From positions 1 through 64,000 of the forward strand of contig NZ_BMNI01000005.1 in NCBI RefSeq assembly GCF_014646375.1: a DNA stretch of 64,000 nt, given 5' to 3'. Numbering within the stretch: position 1 is the first letter of the stretch; each line of letters opens with the position of its first letter. Below are positions 24,084 through 32,778 of this stretch, piece after piece. Source of the stretch: Nocardioides phosphati (GTDB lineage Bacteria; Actinomycetota; Actinomycetes; Propionibacteriales; Nocardioidaceae). The notes beneath the pieces are model-generated. The model was given only the letters and a program-made list of their open reading frames with translations, had not been told where the DNA came from and searched no databases. A program made the translations under genes and the position numbers.

Positions 24084-25553
24084 ATGCCCCACCCCCGCAG
24101 GACCGTCATGGCCGTCACCTCGGCCTCGCTCGTGGCCCTCGCCACCCTGGCTGCCACCGGCAGCCCCGCCCACGCCGTCGACGACCCGCCCTCGACGCCG
24201 GTCCCCATCACGACGCCCGACGGCGCCCTCTTCTCGTACGTCGTCAACGCCGACACGCGACAGCACACCGCGGCGGTCAAGCGGGCCGTGAGGCACGCAG
24301 GAGGCGTCGTCGTCCAGGCCTGGCCGCAGATCGGCGTCGTCGTGGCCCAGTCGACCAACGGCGACTTCCGCTCCGACGTCCTCGCCGGTGCTGACGGCGC
24401 CCGCGTCGAGAGCGTCGGCGCGACCCGCACCGTCCCGGTCTCCGAGGGCACCCCCGGCTCCGGCGGCACGACGGCGTACGCCGAGGAGAAGGCGAGCGGC
24501 GCGGGCCGCACGTTCGACGGCTCGCTCGTGGGCGCCACCGTGGCCGACCCACGCGAGGGCGAGCAGTGGGACATGGCGATGATCAAGGCTGACCAGGCCC
24601 ACGCGGTCACCGACGGGCGCAAGGGCGTCGTGGTCGGCGTCCTCGACAGCGGCATCGACGTGACGCACCCCGACCTCGCCGGCCAGGTCGACCTCGACAA
24701 GTCGGTCAACTGCTCCGACGCCGGCAAGGTCGACGAGTCGCTCGCCGGCAAGACCTCGCTCTCGGGCACTCACGGCACCCACGTCGCCGGCACGATCGCC
24801 GCCGCGCGCAACGGCATCGGCATCGTCGGCGTCGCGCCGGGCGTCACCCTCGCGTCGGTCAAGGTGGTCAACGACGACGGCTTCATCTACCCGGAGTACG
24901 CCGTCTGCGGCTTCATGTGGGCCGGCCTCGAGGGCATGGACGTCACCAACAACAGCTACTACGTCGACCCGTTCGAGTACTACTGCGAGGACCAGCCCGA
25001 CCAGTACGCCGCCAAGGAGGCCGTACGCCGGGCGGTGGCGTTCTCGACCGCCCGTGGCGTCGTGCACGCGGCCGCCGCCGGCAACTCGGGGACGGACCTC
25101 GACACCAACACGACCGACGACACGAGCCCCGACGACTCGACGCCGGTCACGCGCACGATCAACAACGGCTGCCACGACATCCCGACCGAGCTGCCGGGTG
25201 TCGTGACGGTCTCCGCGATCGACCAGGCCGGCCTGCTGGCGCCGTTCTCCAACCGGGGCCTCGAGGCGATCGACGTCGCCGCGCCGGGTCGCCGGATCCT
25301 CTCGACGGTCATCGGCGGTGGCTACGGCCTGCTCAGCGGCACGTCGATGGCGTCGCCGCACGTGGCCGGCGTCCTGGCGCTGATGAAGTCGCAGCACCCG
25401 ACGTGGTCGCCCGCGCAACTGGTCGCCGCCGTCCGGGCGCAGGCCGACGACCACGCGTGCGCCGATGTCACGGGTGCGCCGTGCGTCGGCACGGACGCGG
25501 ACAACAGCTACTACGGCGAGGGCGTCGTCGATGCCCTCGGCGCGGTGAGCTGA
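24084..25553 (+). CDS. secreted subtilisin-like serine protease (S8)
   Basis: A Sec signal peptide (VTSASLVALATLAATGSPAHA, cut near residue 31) precedes a propeptide-like region with an inhibitor-I9-like pattern and then a subtilase domain. The catalytic triad is D188 (VLDSGID), H230 (HGTHVAG) and S421 (GTSMASPH); the oxyanion Asn lies in AAAGNSG. Eight or so Cys allow disulfides. There is no C-terminal extension or anchor, so it should be released. SD GGAAGGA lies 9 nt before the ATG. It is monocistronic and ends before a terminator hairpin. Confidence 0.93.
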   Translation: MPHPRRTVMAVTSASLVALATLAATGSPAHAVDDPPSTPVPITTPDGALFSYVVNADTRQHTAAVKRAVRHAGGVVVQAWPQIGVVVAQSTNGDFRSDVLAGADGARVESVGATRTVPVSEGTPGSGGTTAYAEEKASGAGRTFDGSLVGATVADPREGEQWDMAMIKADQAHAVTDGRKGVVVGVLDSGIDVTHPDLAGQVDLDKSVNCSDAGKVDESLAGKTSLSGTHGTHVAGTIAAARNGIGIVGVAPGVTLASVKVVNDDGFIYPEYAVCGFMWAGLEGMDVTNNSYYVDPFEYYCEDQPDQYAAKEAVRRAVAFSTARGVVHAAAAGNSGTDLDTNTTDDTSPDDSTPVTRTINNGCHDIPTELPGVVTVSAIDQAGLLAPFSNRGLEAIDVAAPGRRILSTVIGGGYGLLSGTSMASPHVAGVLALMKSQHPTWSPAQLVAAVRAQADDHACADVTGAPCVGTDADNSYYGEGVVDALGAVS

Positions 25554-25569
25554 CCCGGCTCGGCAACAG

Positions 25570-25608
25570 CGAAGGCCCCCGTCCGGCAGTGCCGGGCGGG
25601 GGCCTTCG
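25570..25608. terminator. bidirectional terminator between the protease and E2 genes
   Basis: CGAAGGCCCCCG pairs with CGGGGGCCTTCG, extended by TCCGGCA against TGCCGGG, in a 39-nt hairpin. It sits 16 bp past the protease stop and 12 bp from the stop of the opposing dihydrolipoamide acyltransferase gene, so it serves both strands. Confidence 0.85.
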
Positions 25609-25620
25609 TGTCGATCAGCC

Positions 25621-26901
25621 TCAGAGGACCAGGCGGCGGACGTCCTCGACGAGGTTGCCCAGGTGCGCCGTGAAGCGCGCGGCGAGGGCGCCGTCGATGA
25701 CGCGGTGGTCGTAGGAGAGGCACAGCGGCAGCATCAGGCGCGGCTCGAAGGTCTCGCCGTTCCAGACCGGGGCCATCTTCGACCGGACGACGCCGAGGAT
25801 CGCGACCTCGGGGGCGTTGACGATCGGCGTGAACGCCGTGCCGCCGATGCCGCCGAGGCTGCTGATCGTGAACGTGCCGCCCTGCATGTCGGAGGCCGTC
25901 AGCTTGCCGTCGCGGGCACGGGCGGAGAGGTCGCCGAGCTCGAGGGAGAGCTCCTTGATGCCCTTGCGGTCGACGTCCTTGATCACCGGGACGACGAGGC
26001 CGTCGGGGGTGTCGACGGCGACGCCGATGTTGACGTACTTCTTCAGGACCAGCTCGTCGCCCTGGAGCGAGCTGTTGACGACCGGGAAGGCGCGCAGCGA
26101 CGACGCGGCGGCCTTGAGCAGGAAGCTGAGCAGCGTGACGCGGTACCCCTCACCCTTGGCGACGCCGTCGAGCTCGCGCCGGTAGGCGTCGATCTCGGTG
26201 ATGTCGGCCTCGTCGTTGTGCGTGACGTGCGGGACGTTGAGCCACGAGCGGTGCAGGAACGGACCGGAGATCTTCTTGATCCGCGGCAGCGCCACGGTCT
26301 CGACCGGCCCGAACTGCGAGAAGTCGACGGTCGGGATCGGCGGGATGCCCATGCCGCCCGACACCGCGCCGCCGGCAGCCGGCGCGACGGACCTGTCGTA
26401 GTGGCTCAGCAGGTCGGCCTTGGTCACGCGGCCCTTGATGCCGGTGCCGGCGACCTTGCCGAGGTCGACCTCGAGGTCACGGGCCAGACGGCGGACGAGC
26501 GGGGTCGCCCGCAGGCCCTCGGCCTCGGCGGACGCGGGGGCCGGGGCAGCCGGCTCGGCGGCAGCGGGAGCGGCGGCCGGAGCAGCCTCCGCCGGTGCGG
26601 CAGCGGGCGCGGGAGCCTCGACCGGAGCCGGCGCGTCGGCGGGCTCCTCGGTCGCGGCATCCGCGGAGTCGATGACCGCGAAGACGGAGCCCTGGCTGAC
26701 CTTGTCGCCGACGGAGACGTTGATGGCGGTGACGGTGCCGGCGACGGGCGCCGGGATGTCCATCGTCGCCTTGTCGGTCTCGAGGGTGATCAGCGGAGCC
26801 TCGACGTCGACGGTGTCGCCGACGCTGACGAGGATCTCGATGACGGGTACGTCGGTGAAGTCACCGATGTCGGGAACTCGAATATCCATGCTGTTGGCCA
26901 T
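25621..26901 (-). CDS. aceF: pyruvate dehydrogenase E2, dihydrolipoamide acetyltransferase
   Basis: E2 carries acetyl groups on a lipoyl arm and passes them to CoA. The 426-residue protein has one lipoyl domain (LETDKATMDIPAP, lipoylated K44), an Ala/Pro hinge (about 85-130), a peripheral-subunit-binding domain (RATPLVRRLARDLEVDLGKV, GTGIKGRVTKADLL) and the catalytic domain ending in SYDHRVIDGALAARF with the active His. A single lipoyl domain is the minimal form. Start MANSMDIRV has AAAAGGA almost touching the ATG; an ATG four codons on is an alternative. It follows aceE by 11 nt in the same operon. Confidence 0.9.
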   Translation of the reverse strand: MANSMDIRVPDIGDFTDVPVIEILVSVGDTVDVEAPLITLETDKATMDIPAPVAGTVTAINVSVGDKVSQGSVFAVIDSADAATEEPADAPAPVEAPAPAAAPAEAAPAAAPAAAEPAAPAPASAEAEGLRATPLVRRLARDLEVDLGKVAGTGIKGRVTKADLLSHYDRSVAPAAGGAVSGGMGIPPIPTVDFSQFGPVETVALPRIKKISGPFLHRSWLNVPHVTHNDEADITEIDAYRRELDGVAKGEGYRVTLLSFLLKAAASSLRAFPVVNSSLQGDELVLKKYVNIGVAVDTPDGLVVPVIKDVDRKGIKELSLELGDLSARARDGKLTASDMQGGTFTISSLGGIGGTAFTPIVNAPEVAILGVVRSKMAPVWNGETFEPRLMLPLCLSYDHRVIDGALAARFTAHLGNLVEDVRRLVL

Positions 26902-26912
26902 GTCCTTTTCTC

Positions 26913-29579
26913 TTACGCGAGAGCCGGCGTCGGCCGGTCGGGGTCGATGCCGTACTTCTCGATCGCCTCGGCGACGACGGAGCGCTCGATGGCGCCCTCG
27001 TCGGCCAGGCGCTGCAGGGCCGTGACCACCACGAAGTGGCGGTCGACCTCGAAGTGGCGGCGCAGGTTGATGCGGTAGTCCGAGCGGCCGAAGCCGTCGG
27101 TGCCGAGGGCGGTGAAGCTGCCGGGCACGAAGGCGCGGATCTGGTCGGCGTACGACTTCATGTAGTCGGTCGCGGCGATGACCGGGCCCTTGCGGCCGGC
27201 GAGGCACTGCTCGACGTACGACTGCTTCTTCTCCTCGAGCGGGTGGAGGGTGTTCCACCGCTCGGTCTCGAGGCCGTCGCGGCGGAGCTCGTTGAAGCTG
27301 GGGACGCTCCAGAGGTCGCTCTCGATGCCGTACTCGTCGCGGAGCAGGTCGGCCGCGGCGATGACCTCGCGCAGGATCGTGCCGGAGCCCATGAGCTGCA
27401 CACGGGCGGCGTTCTTGCCGCGCTTGGCGGGCGCCTCGCGCAGCGGGTACATGCCGCGGAGGATGCCCTCCTCGACGCCCTCGGGCATCGCGGGGTGCTC
27501 GTAGTTCTCGTTCATCAGCGTGAGGTAGTAGAAGACGTCCTCCTGCTCGACGTACATGCGCCGCAGGCCGTCGGCGACGATCACCGCGAGCTCGTAGGCG
27601 TACGTCGGGTCGTACGACACGCAGTTGGGGATGAGCGCCGCCTGCAGGTGGCTGTGGCCGTCCTCGTGCTGCAGGCCCTCGCCGTTGAGCGTCGTGCGGC
27701 CGGCGGTGCCACCGCAGAGGAAGCCGCGGGCGCGCATGTCGCCGGCGGCCCAGGCCAGGTCGCCGATGCGCTGGAAGCCGAACATCGAGTAGTAGATGTA
27801 GAACGGGATCATCGGCGTGTTGGACGAGGAGTACGACGTGGCCGCCGCGATCCACGACGACATCGCGCCGGGCTCGTTGATGCCCTCCTGGAGGATCTGG
27901 CCGCTGGCGTCCTCCTTGTAGAAGAGCAGCTGGTCGGCGTCCTCGGGCGTGTAGAGCTGGCCGGCCTGCGAGTAGATGCCGACCTGGCGGAAGAGCCCCT
28001 CCATGCCGAAGGTGCGCGACTCGTCGGGGACGATCGGGACGACCCGCTTGCCGATGTTCTTGTCGCGCAGCAGGATCGTCAGGATCTGGACGAACGCCGT
28101 GGTGCTGGAGAACGACCGGCCCTTGGAGTCCGTGAGCAGCTTGCCGAACGCGTCGAGACCGGGGACCTCGAGCGACTCCGACTTCTGGCGACGCTGGGGC
28201 AGGTAGCCACCCAGCTCGCCCCGGCGGGCGTGGAGGTAGGTGTGCTCCTCCGAGCCCTCGGCGAAGCGGACGTAGGGGTAGTCGGCGATCTTGGCGTCGG
28301 CGACCGGCACGTCGAAGCGGTCGCGGAACGCCTTGAGCGCGTCGGCGGCGACCTTCTTGGCCTGGTGGGCGATGTTCTGCGCCTCGCCGGCCTTGCCCAT
28401 GCCGTAGCCCTTGACGGTCTTCGCGAGGATGACCGTCGGCTCGCCCTTGTGGGTGTTGGCGGCCGCGTAGGCGGCGTACACCTTCTGCGGGTCGTGACCA
28501 CCGCGGGTGAGGCGGAAGATCTCCTCGTCGGTCCAGTCGGCGACCATGGCCTTGAGCTCGGGGGTGGCGAAGAAGTGCTCGCGGACGAAGGCGCCGTCCT
28601 TGGACTTGTAGGTCTGGTACTCGCCGTCGACGCACTGCATCATCCGGCGCTTGAGCGCGCCGGTGTGGTCGGCCTTGAGGAGCTGGTCCCAGCCGGAGCC
28701 CCAGATGCACTTCACGACGTTCCAGCCGGCGCCGCGGAAGACGCCCTCGAGCTCCTGGATGATCTTGCCGTTGCCGCGCACGGGGCCGTCGAGGCGCTGC
28801 AGGTTGCAGTTGATGACGAAGACGAGGTTGTCGAGCTTCTCGCGGCCGGCCAGCGAGATCGCGCCGAGCGACTCGGGCTCGTCCATCTCGCCGTCGCCGA
28901 GGAAGGCCCACACCTTGCGGTTGGCGGTGTTGGCCAGGCCGCGGGCGTCGAGGTACTTGAGGAAGCGCGCCTGGTAGATCGCCATCAGCGGGCCGAGGCC
29001 CATCGAGACGGTCGGAAACTGCCAGAAGTCGGGCATCAGCCACGGGTGCGGGTACGACGACAGGCCGCCGCCGCCGGCGTTGACGCCGGTCTCCTGGCGG
29101 AAGCTGTCGAGCTGCGCCTCGGTGAGGCGGCCCTCGAGGAACGCGCGGGAGTAGATGCCGGGCGAACAGTGGCCCTGGACGTAGACCAGGTCGCCGCCGT
29201 GCTCCTCGCTCGGGGCGTGCCAGAAGTGCTGGAAGCCGGTGTCGTAGAGCGTCGCCGCCGACTGGAAGCTGGAGAGGTGTCCGCCGAGCTCGCTGGACTC
29301 CTTGTTGGCGCGCAGCACCATCATCATCGCGTTCCAGCGGACGGCGGAACGGATCCGGCGCTCGACGTCGAGCTCGCCCGGGTGGGCCGGCTCCTCGTCG
29401 GTCGGGATGGTGTTGACGTACGGCGTGGTGGCGTTCAGCGGGACCCGTGCCCCGAGACGCTGCGCCTCTTCGAGGATCTCCTCGAGGAGGAAGCGGGTGC
29501 GTGACTCACCCTCGAACTCAAGAACGGCGGCGAGTGCTTCGCGCCATTCCTGGGTCTCGGCGGGATCGATGTCGGACAT
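26913..29579 (-). CDS. aceE: pyruvate dehydrogenase E1, homodimeric type
   Basis: E1 decarboxylates pyruvate using thiamine diphosphate. The 888-residue single chain is the homodimeric AceE form. It shows WNAMMMVLRANK near 80, HFWHAPSEEHGGDLVY, the ThDP motif GDGEMDEPESLGAI with NLVFVINCNLQRLDGPVRGNGK split across the next block, and C-terminal transketolase blocks (ALIPNCVSYDPTYAYELAVI). It is the first gene of aceE-aceF; an E3 gene is not in the window. A strong dyad lies 78-112 bp upstream of the start and a LysR gene just beyond, so regulation by that protein is possible. Confidence 0.93.
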   Translation of the reverse strand: MSDIDPAETQEWREALAAVLEFEGESRTRFLLEEILEEAQRLGARVPLNATTPYVNTIPTDEEPAHPGELDVERRIRSAVRWNAMMMVLRANKESSELGGHLSSFQSAATLYDTGFQHFWHAPSEEHGGDLVYVQGHCSPGIYSRAFLEGRLTEAQLDSFRQETGVNAGGGGLSSYPHPWLMPDFWQFPTVSMGLGPLMAIYQARFLKYLDARGLANTANRKVWAFLGDGEMDEPESLGAISLAGREKLDNLVFVINCNLQRLDGPVRGNGKIIQELEGVFRGAGWNVVKCIWGSGWDQLLKADHTGALKRRMMQCVDGEYQTYKSKDGAFVREHFFATPELKAMVADWTDEEIFRLTRGGHDPQKVYAAYAAANTHKGEPTVILAKTVKGYGMGKAGEAQNIAHQAKKVAADALKAFRDRFDVPVADAKIADYPYVRFAEGSEEHTYLHARRGELGGYLPQRRQKSESLEVPGLDAFGKLLTDSKGRSFSSTTAFVQILTILLRDKNIGKRVVPIVPDESRTFGMEGLFRQVGIYSQAGQLYTPEDADQLLFYKEDASGQILQEGINEPGAMSSWIAAATSYSSSNTPMIPFYIYYSMFGFQRIGDLAWAAGDMRARGFLCGGTAGRTTLNGEGLQHEDGHSHLQAALIPNCVSYDPTYAYELAVIVADGLRRMYVEQEDVFYYLTLMNENYEHPAMPEGVEEGILRGMYPLREAPAKRGKNAARVQLMGSGTILREVIAAADLLRDEYGIESDLWSVPSFNELRRDGLETERWNTLHPLEEKKQSYVEQCLAGRKGPVIAATDYMKSYADQIRAFVPGSFTALGTDGFGRSDYRINLRRHFEVDRHFVVVTALQRLADEGAIERSVVAEAIEKYGIDPDRPTPALA

Positions 29580-29656
29580 GGGTGGCCCTTCGATGTCGTG
29601 TGAGCGGTCTCACCATCGTGCGGGATCGGGGGCTCATGCGTCCAATGACCTGTGTT

Positions 29657-29691
29657 TCCGTGACACATGCACCCTGTGCATGAGTCACGGA
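29657..29691. promoter_or_regulatory. 16-bp dyad with T-N11-A core upstream of aceE
   Basis: Arms TCCGTGACACATGCAC (29657-29672) and GTGCATGAGTCACGGA (29676-29691) match at 15 of 16. The core CATGCAC-CCT-GTGCATG holds T-N11-A, the general LysR-type binding pattern. It lies between the LysR-type gene and aceE, on the aceE promoter side. It might instead end the LysR transcript as a hairpin. Confidence 0.55.
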
Positions 29692-29705
29692 GAGTCACCC
29701 GGGAG

Positions 29706-30605
29706 TCACTCGGGGAGGCGCTCGGCCACCGCCTTCGCCTGCTTCAGCGTGTGGGTGCGGAAGTGCTCCGACGGTGCCGGCAGGCGGCGGCCGCCCATCC
29801 AGGCCAGACAGATCTCGCGGCTCGCCTGCACGTCGGTGACCCGCAGGTGGGGCGACGCCGGGACCCCGACACCGTGGGGCTCGGGGATCAGGGCGACGCC
29901 GAGACCGGCCGCCACCAGGCCACGGAGCGTCTCGACCTCCTCGCCCTCGAAGCCGATCCGCGGTGCGAAGCCGGCCTCGCCGCACAGGTGCTCGGTGATC
30001 GCGCGGAGGCTGAAGCCCGGCAGCAGCGCGATGAACGTCTCGTCGGCCGCCTCGCTGAGACGCACCGCCTTGCGGCGGGCGAGCCGGTGGTCCGGAGGTA
30101 CGACGAGGCGCAGCGGCTCGCGCAGGATCCGGCGGCTCTGGATCAGGGGGTGGTCGGGCCGGTCGCCCGTGATGGCGAGGTCGACCGCGCCGGTGAGCAG
30201 GTCGCTCACGAGGCCGTCGTCGCCGTGCTGGCGGAGGTCGAACCGGACGTTGGGCCGCTCGGCACGGAACCCCTTGATCAGCTCGGGAACGAGCCAGGTG
30301 CCGAGCGTGTGGAGGAACGCCACCGGCACGAAGCCGCCGTCAGGCCGGGCGAGGTCGTCGACGGCCCGGATGCCGCGGTGGTAGGCATCGACGATGTCGC
30401 GCGCGTGGATGACGAGCTCGCGCCCGGCGGGGGTCAGGGTCAGCCCGCGGCCGACGCGCTGGAAGAGCTGCGTGCCCACCTCGTGCTCGAGCCGGGCCAG
30501 TGCCCGCGACATCGCCGGCTGGGTGCGGTGCGAGCGCTCCGCCACCTCGGTGACCGTCTGGCCGTCGGCGACGGCGAGGAATGCGCGAATGATCTCGATG
30601 TCCAC
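29706..30605 (-). CDS. LysR family transcriptional regulator
   Basis: The 299 residues start with the LysR helix-turn-helix: MDIEIIRAFLAVADGQTVTE, then RTQPAMSRALARLEHEVGTQLF and TPAGRELV. The C-terminal 200 residues form the two-lobed effector-binding domain (VAFLHTLGTWLVPELIKGF, LLTGAVDLAITGDRP, GLGVALIPEP). It lies upstream of and parallel to aceE, with a LysR-type dyad between them, so control of pyruvate dehydrogenase is a reasonable inference. The effector is unknown. Confidence 0.88.
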   Translation of the reverse strand: MDIEIIRAFLAVADGQTVTEVAERSHRTQPAMSRALARLEHEVGTQLFQRVGRGLTLTPAGRELVIHARDIVDAYHRGIRAVDDLARPDGGFVPVAFLHTLGTWLVPELIKGFRAERPNVRFDLRQHGDDGLVSDLLTGAVDLAITGDRPDHPLIQSRRILREPLRLVVPPDHRLARRKAVRLSEAADETFIALLPGFSLRAITEHLCGEAGFAPRIGFEGEEVETLRGLVAAGLGVALIPEPHGVGVPASPHLRVTDVQASREICLAWMGGRRLPAPSEHFRTHTLKQAKAVAERLPE

Positions 30606-30644
30606 GCACTCATGTTGTCAGGACATGGGTCTCGGGGCGAGCGG

Positions 30645-31340
30645 TCAGGGCTGGGTCACGCCGAGGCGGCGCAGGATCACGGGCTCCAGCTCGCGCAGCG
30701 CCTGGTCGCCGATCCCGGTCGCGAGCGTGGCCAGCTCGCGCGAGGCCCGGTCGCGGTCGGCGTCGGGCAGCTCGAGCAGGTCGAGGACCGCGTCGGGCTC
30801 CCACGCGGCGTACACGATGCACTGGAAGCGGGCGCCCTCGCGCGTGCGGCGCTGGGAGATGCCGACCGCCTTGCGGCCGTCGACGAGGACCTCGCCCGGG
30901 CCGAGCGCACCGAAGCACACGAGCCGGCCCCAGTCGGTCTTCTCGAGGCCGTCGCGGTAGAGCTCGGCGTCGAGGCCGACCTCGCGCAGGGCCTCGGCCC
31001 AGGCCTCGCCGAGCCACCACGTCGACGCGCGTACGTCGTCGTCCCAGCGTGGGTCGTGGCGCGGGACCACGACGTCGACCCAGAGGCAGCCGCTGGTGGG
31101 CACCCAGACCGCACCCCCGCCACTGCGCCGGCGTACGACCTCGACGCCGGAGGCGGCTGCGGCGCGCAGGTCGACCTGCTCGGGCTTCTGGCTGCTGCCG
31201 AGCACCAGCGCGGGCCGTCCGGGCTCCAGCACCCAGGCCTCCGCCTCGGCGAGATCGGGCCGGATCGGGCGCTCGTGGAAGTCGCCGATCGGCTCGGTCA
31301 ACCGGAGAAGGTGCATGGTGGGATTGTGCACGGTGCGCAC
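30645..31340 (-). CDS. lipoate/biotin protein ligase-family protein
   Basis: The 231-residue protein has the ligase fold seen in LplA/BPL enzymes: ALVLGSSQKPEQVDL, then VEVVRRRSGGGAVWVPTSGCLWVDVVVP (the RRRSGGG loop binds the acyl-adenylate) and a later RKAVGISQRRTREG with the KAVG lysine block. It probably activates or transfers lipoate or a similar acid, fitting the nearby pyruvate dehydrogenase E2. The GTG at 31340 has TAAGTT exactly 7 nt upstream and no SD, so I take it as a leaderless start; an ATG eight codons later gives MHLLRLTEP. Confidence 0.75.
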   Translation of the reverse strand: MRTVHNPTMHLLRLTEPIGDFHERPIRPDLAEAEAWVLEPGRPALVLGSSQKPEQVDLRAAAASGVEVVRRRSGGGAVWVPTSGCLWVDVVVPRHDPRWDDDVRASTWWLGEAWAEALREVGLDAELYRDGLEKTDWGRLVCFGALGPGEVLVDGRKAVGISQRRTREGARFQCIVYAAWEPDAVLDLLELPDADRDRASRELATLATGIGDQALRELEPVILRRLGVTQP

Positions 31341-31347
31341 GTCGAGA

Positions 31348-31353
31348 AACTTA
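31348..31353 (-). promoter_or_regulatory. -10 box TAAGTT for the leaderless ligase gene
   Basis: On the minus strand TAAGTT lies 7 nt before the GTG start. It overlaps the left arm of the ROK-type operator, so binding there would block this promoter as well as ppgK. Confidence 0.5.
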
Positions 31354-31375
31354 TGCGTGACAAAAGGTCAAAAGT
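31349..31375. promoter_or_regulatory. candidate ROK operator, copy 1 (ppgK/ligase intergenic)
   Basis: ACTTATG (31349-31355), 13 nt, then CAAAAGT (31369-31375). The same words at the same spacing, with a perfect right arm CATAAGT, lie between zwf and the ROK gene. It covers the -35 and spacer of the ppgK promoter. Confidence 0.55.
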
Positions 31376-31384
31376 AGGTACGAT
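31357..31384 (+). promoter_or_regulatory. promoter of ppgK
   Basis: GTGACA (31357-31362) and TACGAT (31379-31384) are 16 bp apart, a fair housekeeping promoter. The start of transcription would be near 31391, giving a ~50-nt leader with SD GGAGG. Confidence 0.55.
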
Positions 31385-31441
31385 GGCGGCACTGAACTGT
31401 GTGGTGCTGCGCGTCCACCCGAGAATCTGGAGGTTCCTGCG

Positions 31442-32182
31442 ATGACTGTTGCCCTGGGCGTCGACGTCGGCGGCACCGGCATCAAGGCTGCTCTGGTGGA
31501 CACTGCCACCGGCGAGCTGCTCTCCGAGCGCTACCGGCGCGACACGCCGCAGCCTGCCACCCCCGAGGGCGTCCGTGACGCCGTCGAGTCGGTCTGCGCC
31601 GACGCGGGTCTCGACGCGATCGACCGCATGGGCATCGCGGTCCCCGGCATCGTCCGCCGCGGCGTCATGCTGAGCGCTGCCAACCTCGACCACTCCTGGA
31701 TCGGCCGCGAGCTCGGTGACGTCTTCAAGGGCTTCGCCGGCGAGCACGTCGCGTTCCTCAACGACGCCGACGCCGCGGGTGTCGCCGAGATGGAGTTCGG
31801 CTCCGCGCGGGGCGTCGACGGCCTGGCCATCGTCATCACGCTCGGCACCGGCATCGGCGGCGCCTTCATCCACGACGGCGTCCTGATCCCCAACTGCGAG
31901 CTCGGCCACCTGCAGATCGACGGCCGCGTTGCGGAGCACTTCGCCAGCGCCCGTGCCCGTGAGGTCCTCGGCCTCTCGTGGCCCGACTGGGCGGCCGGCG
32001 TCTCGCGCTACCTCCAGCACCTGGAGTTCCTCTTCTCGCCCGAGGTCATCGTCATCGGGGGCGGCATCACCAAGGACCCCGAGCTCTGGTTCGACGACCT
32101 CGAGTGCAACACGCCGCTCCGGCTGGCCACGCTCTCCAAGAACGCCGGCATCGTCGGCGCGGCGATGACCGCGGCTCGTTGA
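31442..32182 (+). CDS. ppgK: polyphosphate-type glucokinase (ROK kinase)
   Basis: This enzyme makes glucose 6-phosphate, using polyphosphate or ATP in the actinobacterial family. The 246 residues have the phosphate-binding loop GVDVGGTGIKAALVD (6-20), the FLNDADAAG active-site block with the catalytic Asp, ITLGTGIGGAFIHDG, and ELGHLQIDGR. The zinc cysteines of ROK repressors are absent, as in PpgK. Length and motifs fit PpgK better than other ROK kinases. SD GGAGG is about 8 nt upstream. It supplies substrate for the zwf-edd-eda pathway encoded 1-5 kb away, and shares a candidate operator with it. Confidence 0.85.
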   Translation: MTVALGVDVGGTGIKAALVDTATGELLSERYRRDTPQPATPEGVRDAVESVCADAGLDAIDRMGIAVPGIVRRGVMLSAANLDHSWIGRELGDVFKGFAGEHVAFLNDADAAGVAEMEFGSARGVDGLAIVITLGTGIGGAFIHDGVLIPNCELGHLQIDGRVAEHFASARAREVLGLSWPDWAAGVSRYLQHLEFLFSPEVIVIGGGITKDPELWFDDLECNTPLRLATLSKNAGIVGAAMTAAR

Positions 32183-32280
32183 TCGGCTGACCGTTGACCG
32201 GCTGATCTGCGGATCTGCGGATCCCCCGGCGCCTCGGCGCCGGCCTGCTCTGCGAGGCGGCGGCCGCGTTGCGCTGCGCC

Positions 32281-32322
32281 GTCCGCCGTCCGCCGTCCGC
32301 CGTACGCCGTACGCCGTCCGCC
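32281..32322. repeat. heptamer tandem repeat, six units
   Basis: Three copies of GTCCGCC, two of GTACGCC and one more GTCCGCC follow each other without gaps, immediately after GCGCTGCGCC. It is noncoding and of a type prone to slippage. Confidence 0.85.
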
Positions 32323-32426
32323 CGTCGTACGGCGAGCGCCGCAGGTGCCGCCAGGCTCCCGGGCGCCTGCACGAACCGACACGTTGACGCATCACTCACC
32401 GCGCGCTGAGCGCGTCTGAGCGATGG

Positions 32427-32739
32427 TTGACACATCAATGTGTCGCTTCGTGCAGATGCGCCGTCGGTTGGAAGCACCGGCAGTGCCGGCACGTCCTGCC
32501 AGGGGCTCGGAGCGAGGGGAGCTCGGCTGGGGCGGGCGGGTTGGCGCCGGAGCGTCAGCCTGACGGTTTCGCCGCACGGGACAGTTCCGACGTGTCAGTC
32601 CGGGCCGAACTGTCAACCTGCCACTTTGGCGCGCCGTGTGCGCCGTACACCGCCCGCCGCGGGGTCGCCCGCCGTTACAGCGGGAGAAAGACGTCCGGCC
32701 CCACCTTCCTGGGACCAATCAGGAAGGCAGGGCCGGACG
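32427..32739 (+). ncRNA. possible small RNA or leader: orphan promoter to strong hairpin
   Basis: A perfect TTGACA (32427-32432) overlaps a 16-bp palindrome, with a poor -10 (GCAGAT, 32452-32457) behind it. No gene follows on this strand before a 20-bp hairpin at 32692-32739. Transcription from about 32465 to the hairpin would give a ~275-nt RNA. This is a weak proposal from signals only. Confidence 0.15.
32692..32739. terminator. strong 20-bp hairpin upstream of the eda end
   Basis: CGTCCGGCCCCACCTTCCTG (32692-32711) pairs with 32720-32739 at 18 of 20 positions, around an 8-nt loop (GGACCAAT). It can stop transcripts entering from either side: an RNA from the ppgK side, or the minus-strand zwf-edd-eda message. 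Confidence 0.65.
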
Positions 32740-32778
32740 AAGAAGCGCGCTCGGGCCCCTGTTGAGGAGGGCCGGTCG

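Noticed and set aside
32427..32765. Plus-strand frame of 112 codons in the gene-free region
   Set aside because: No ribosome site, no codon bias, and it starts inside the palindrome and ends past the strong hairpin. It competes with the small-RNA reading and looks random.
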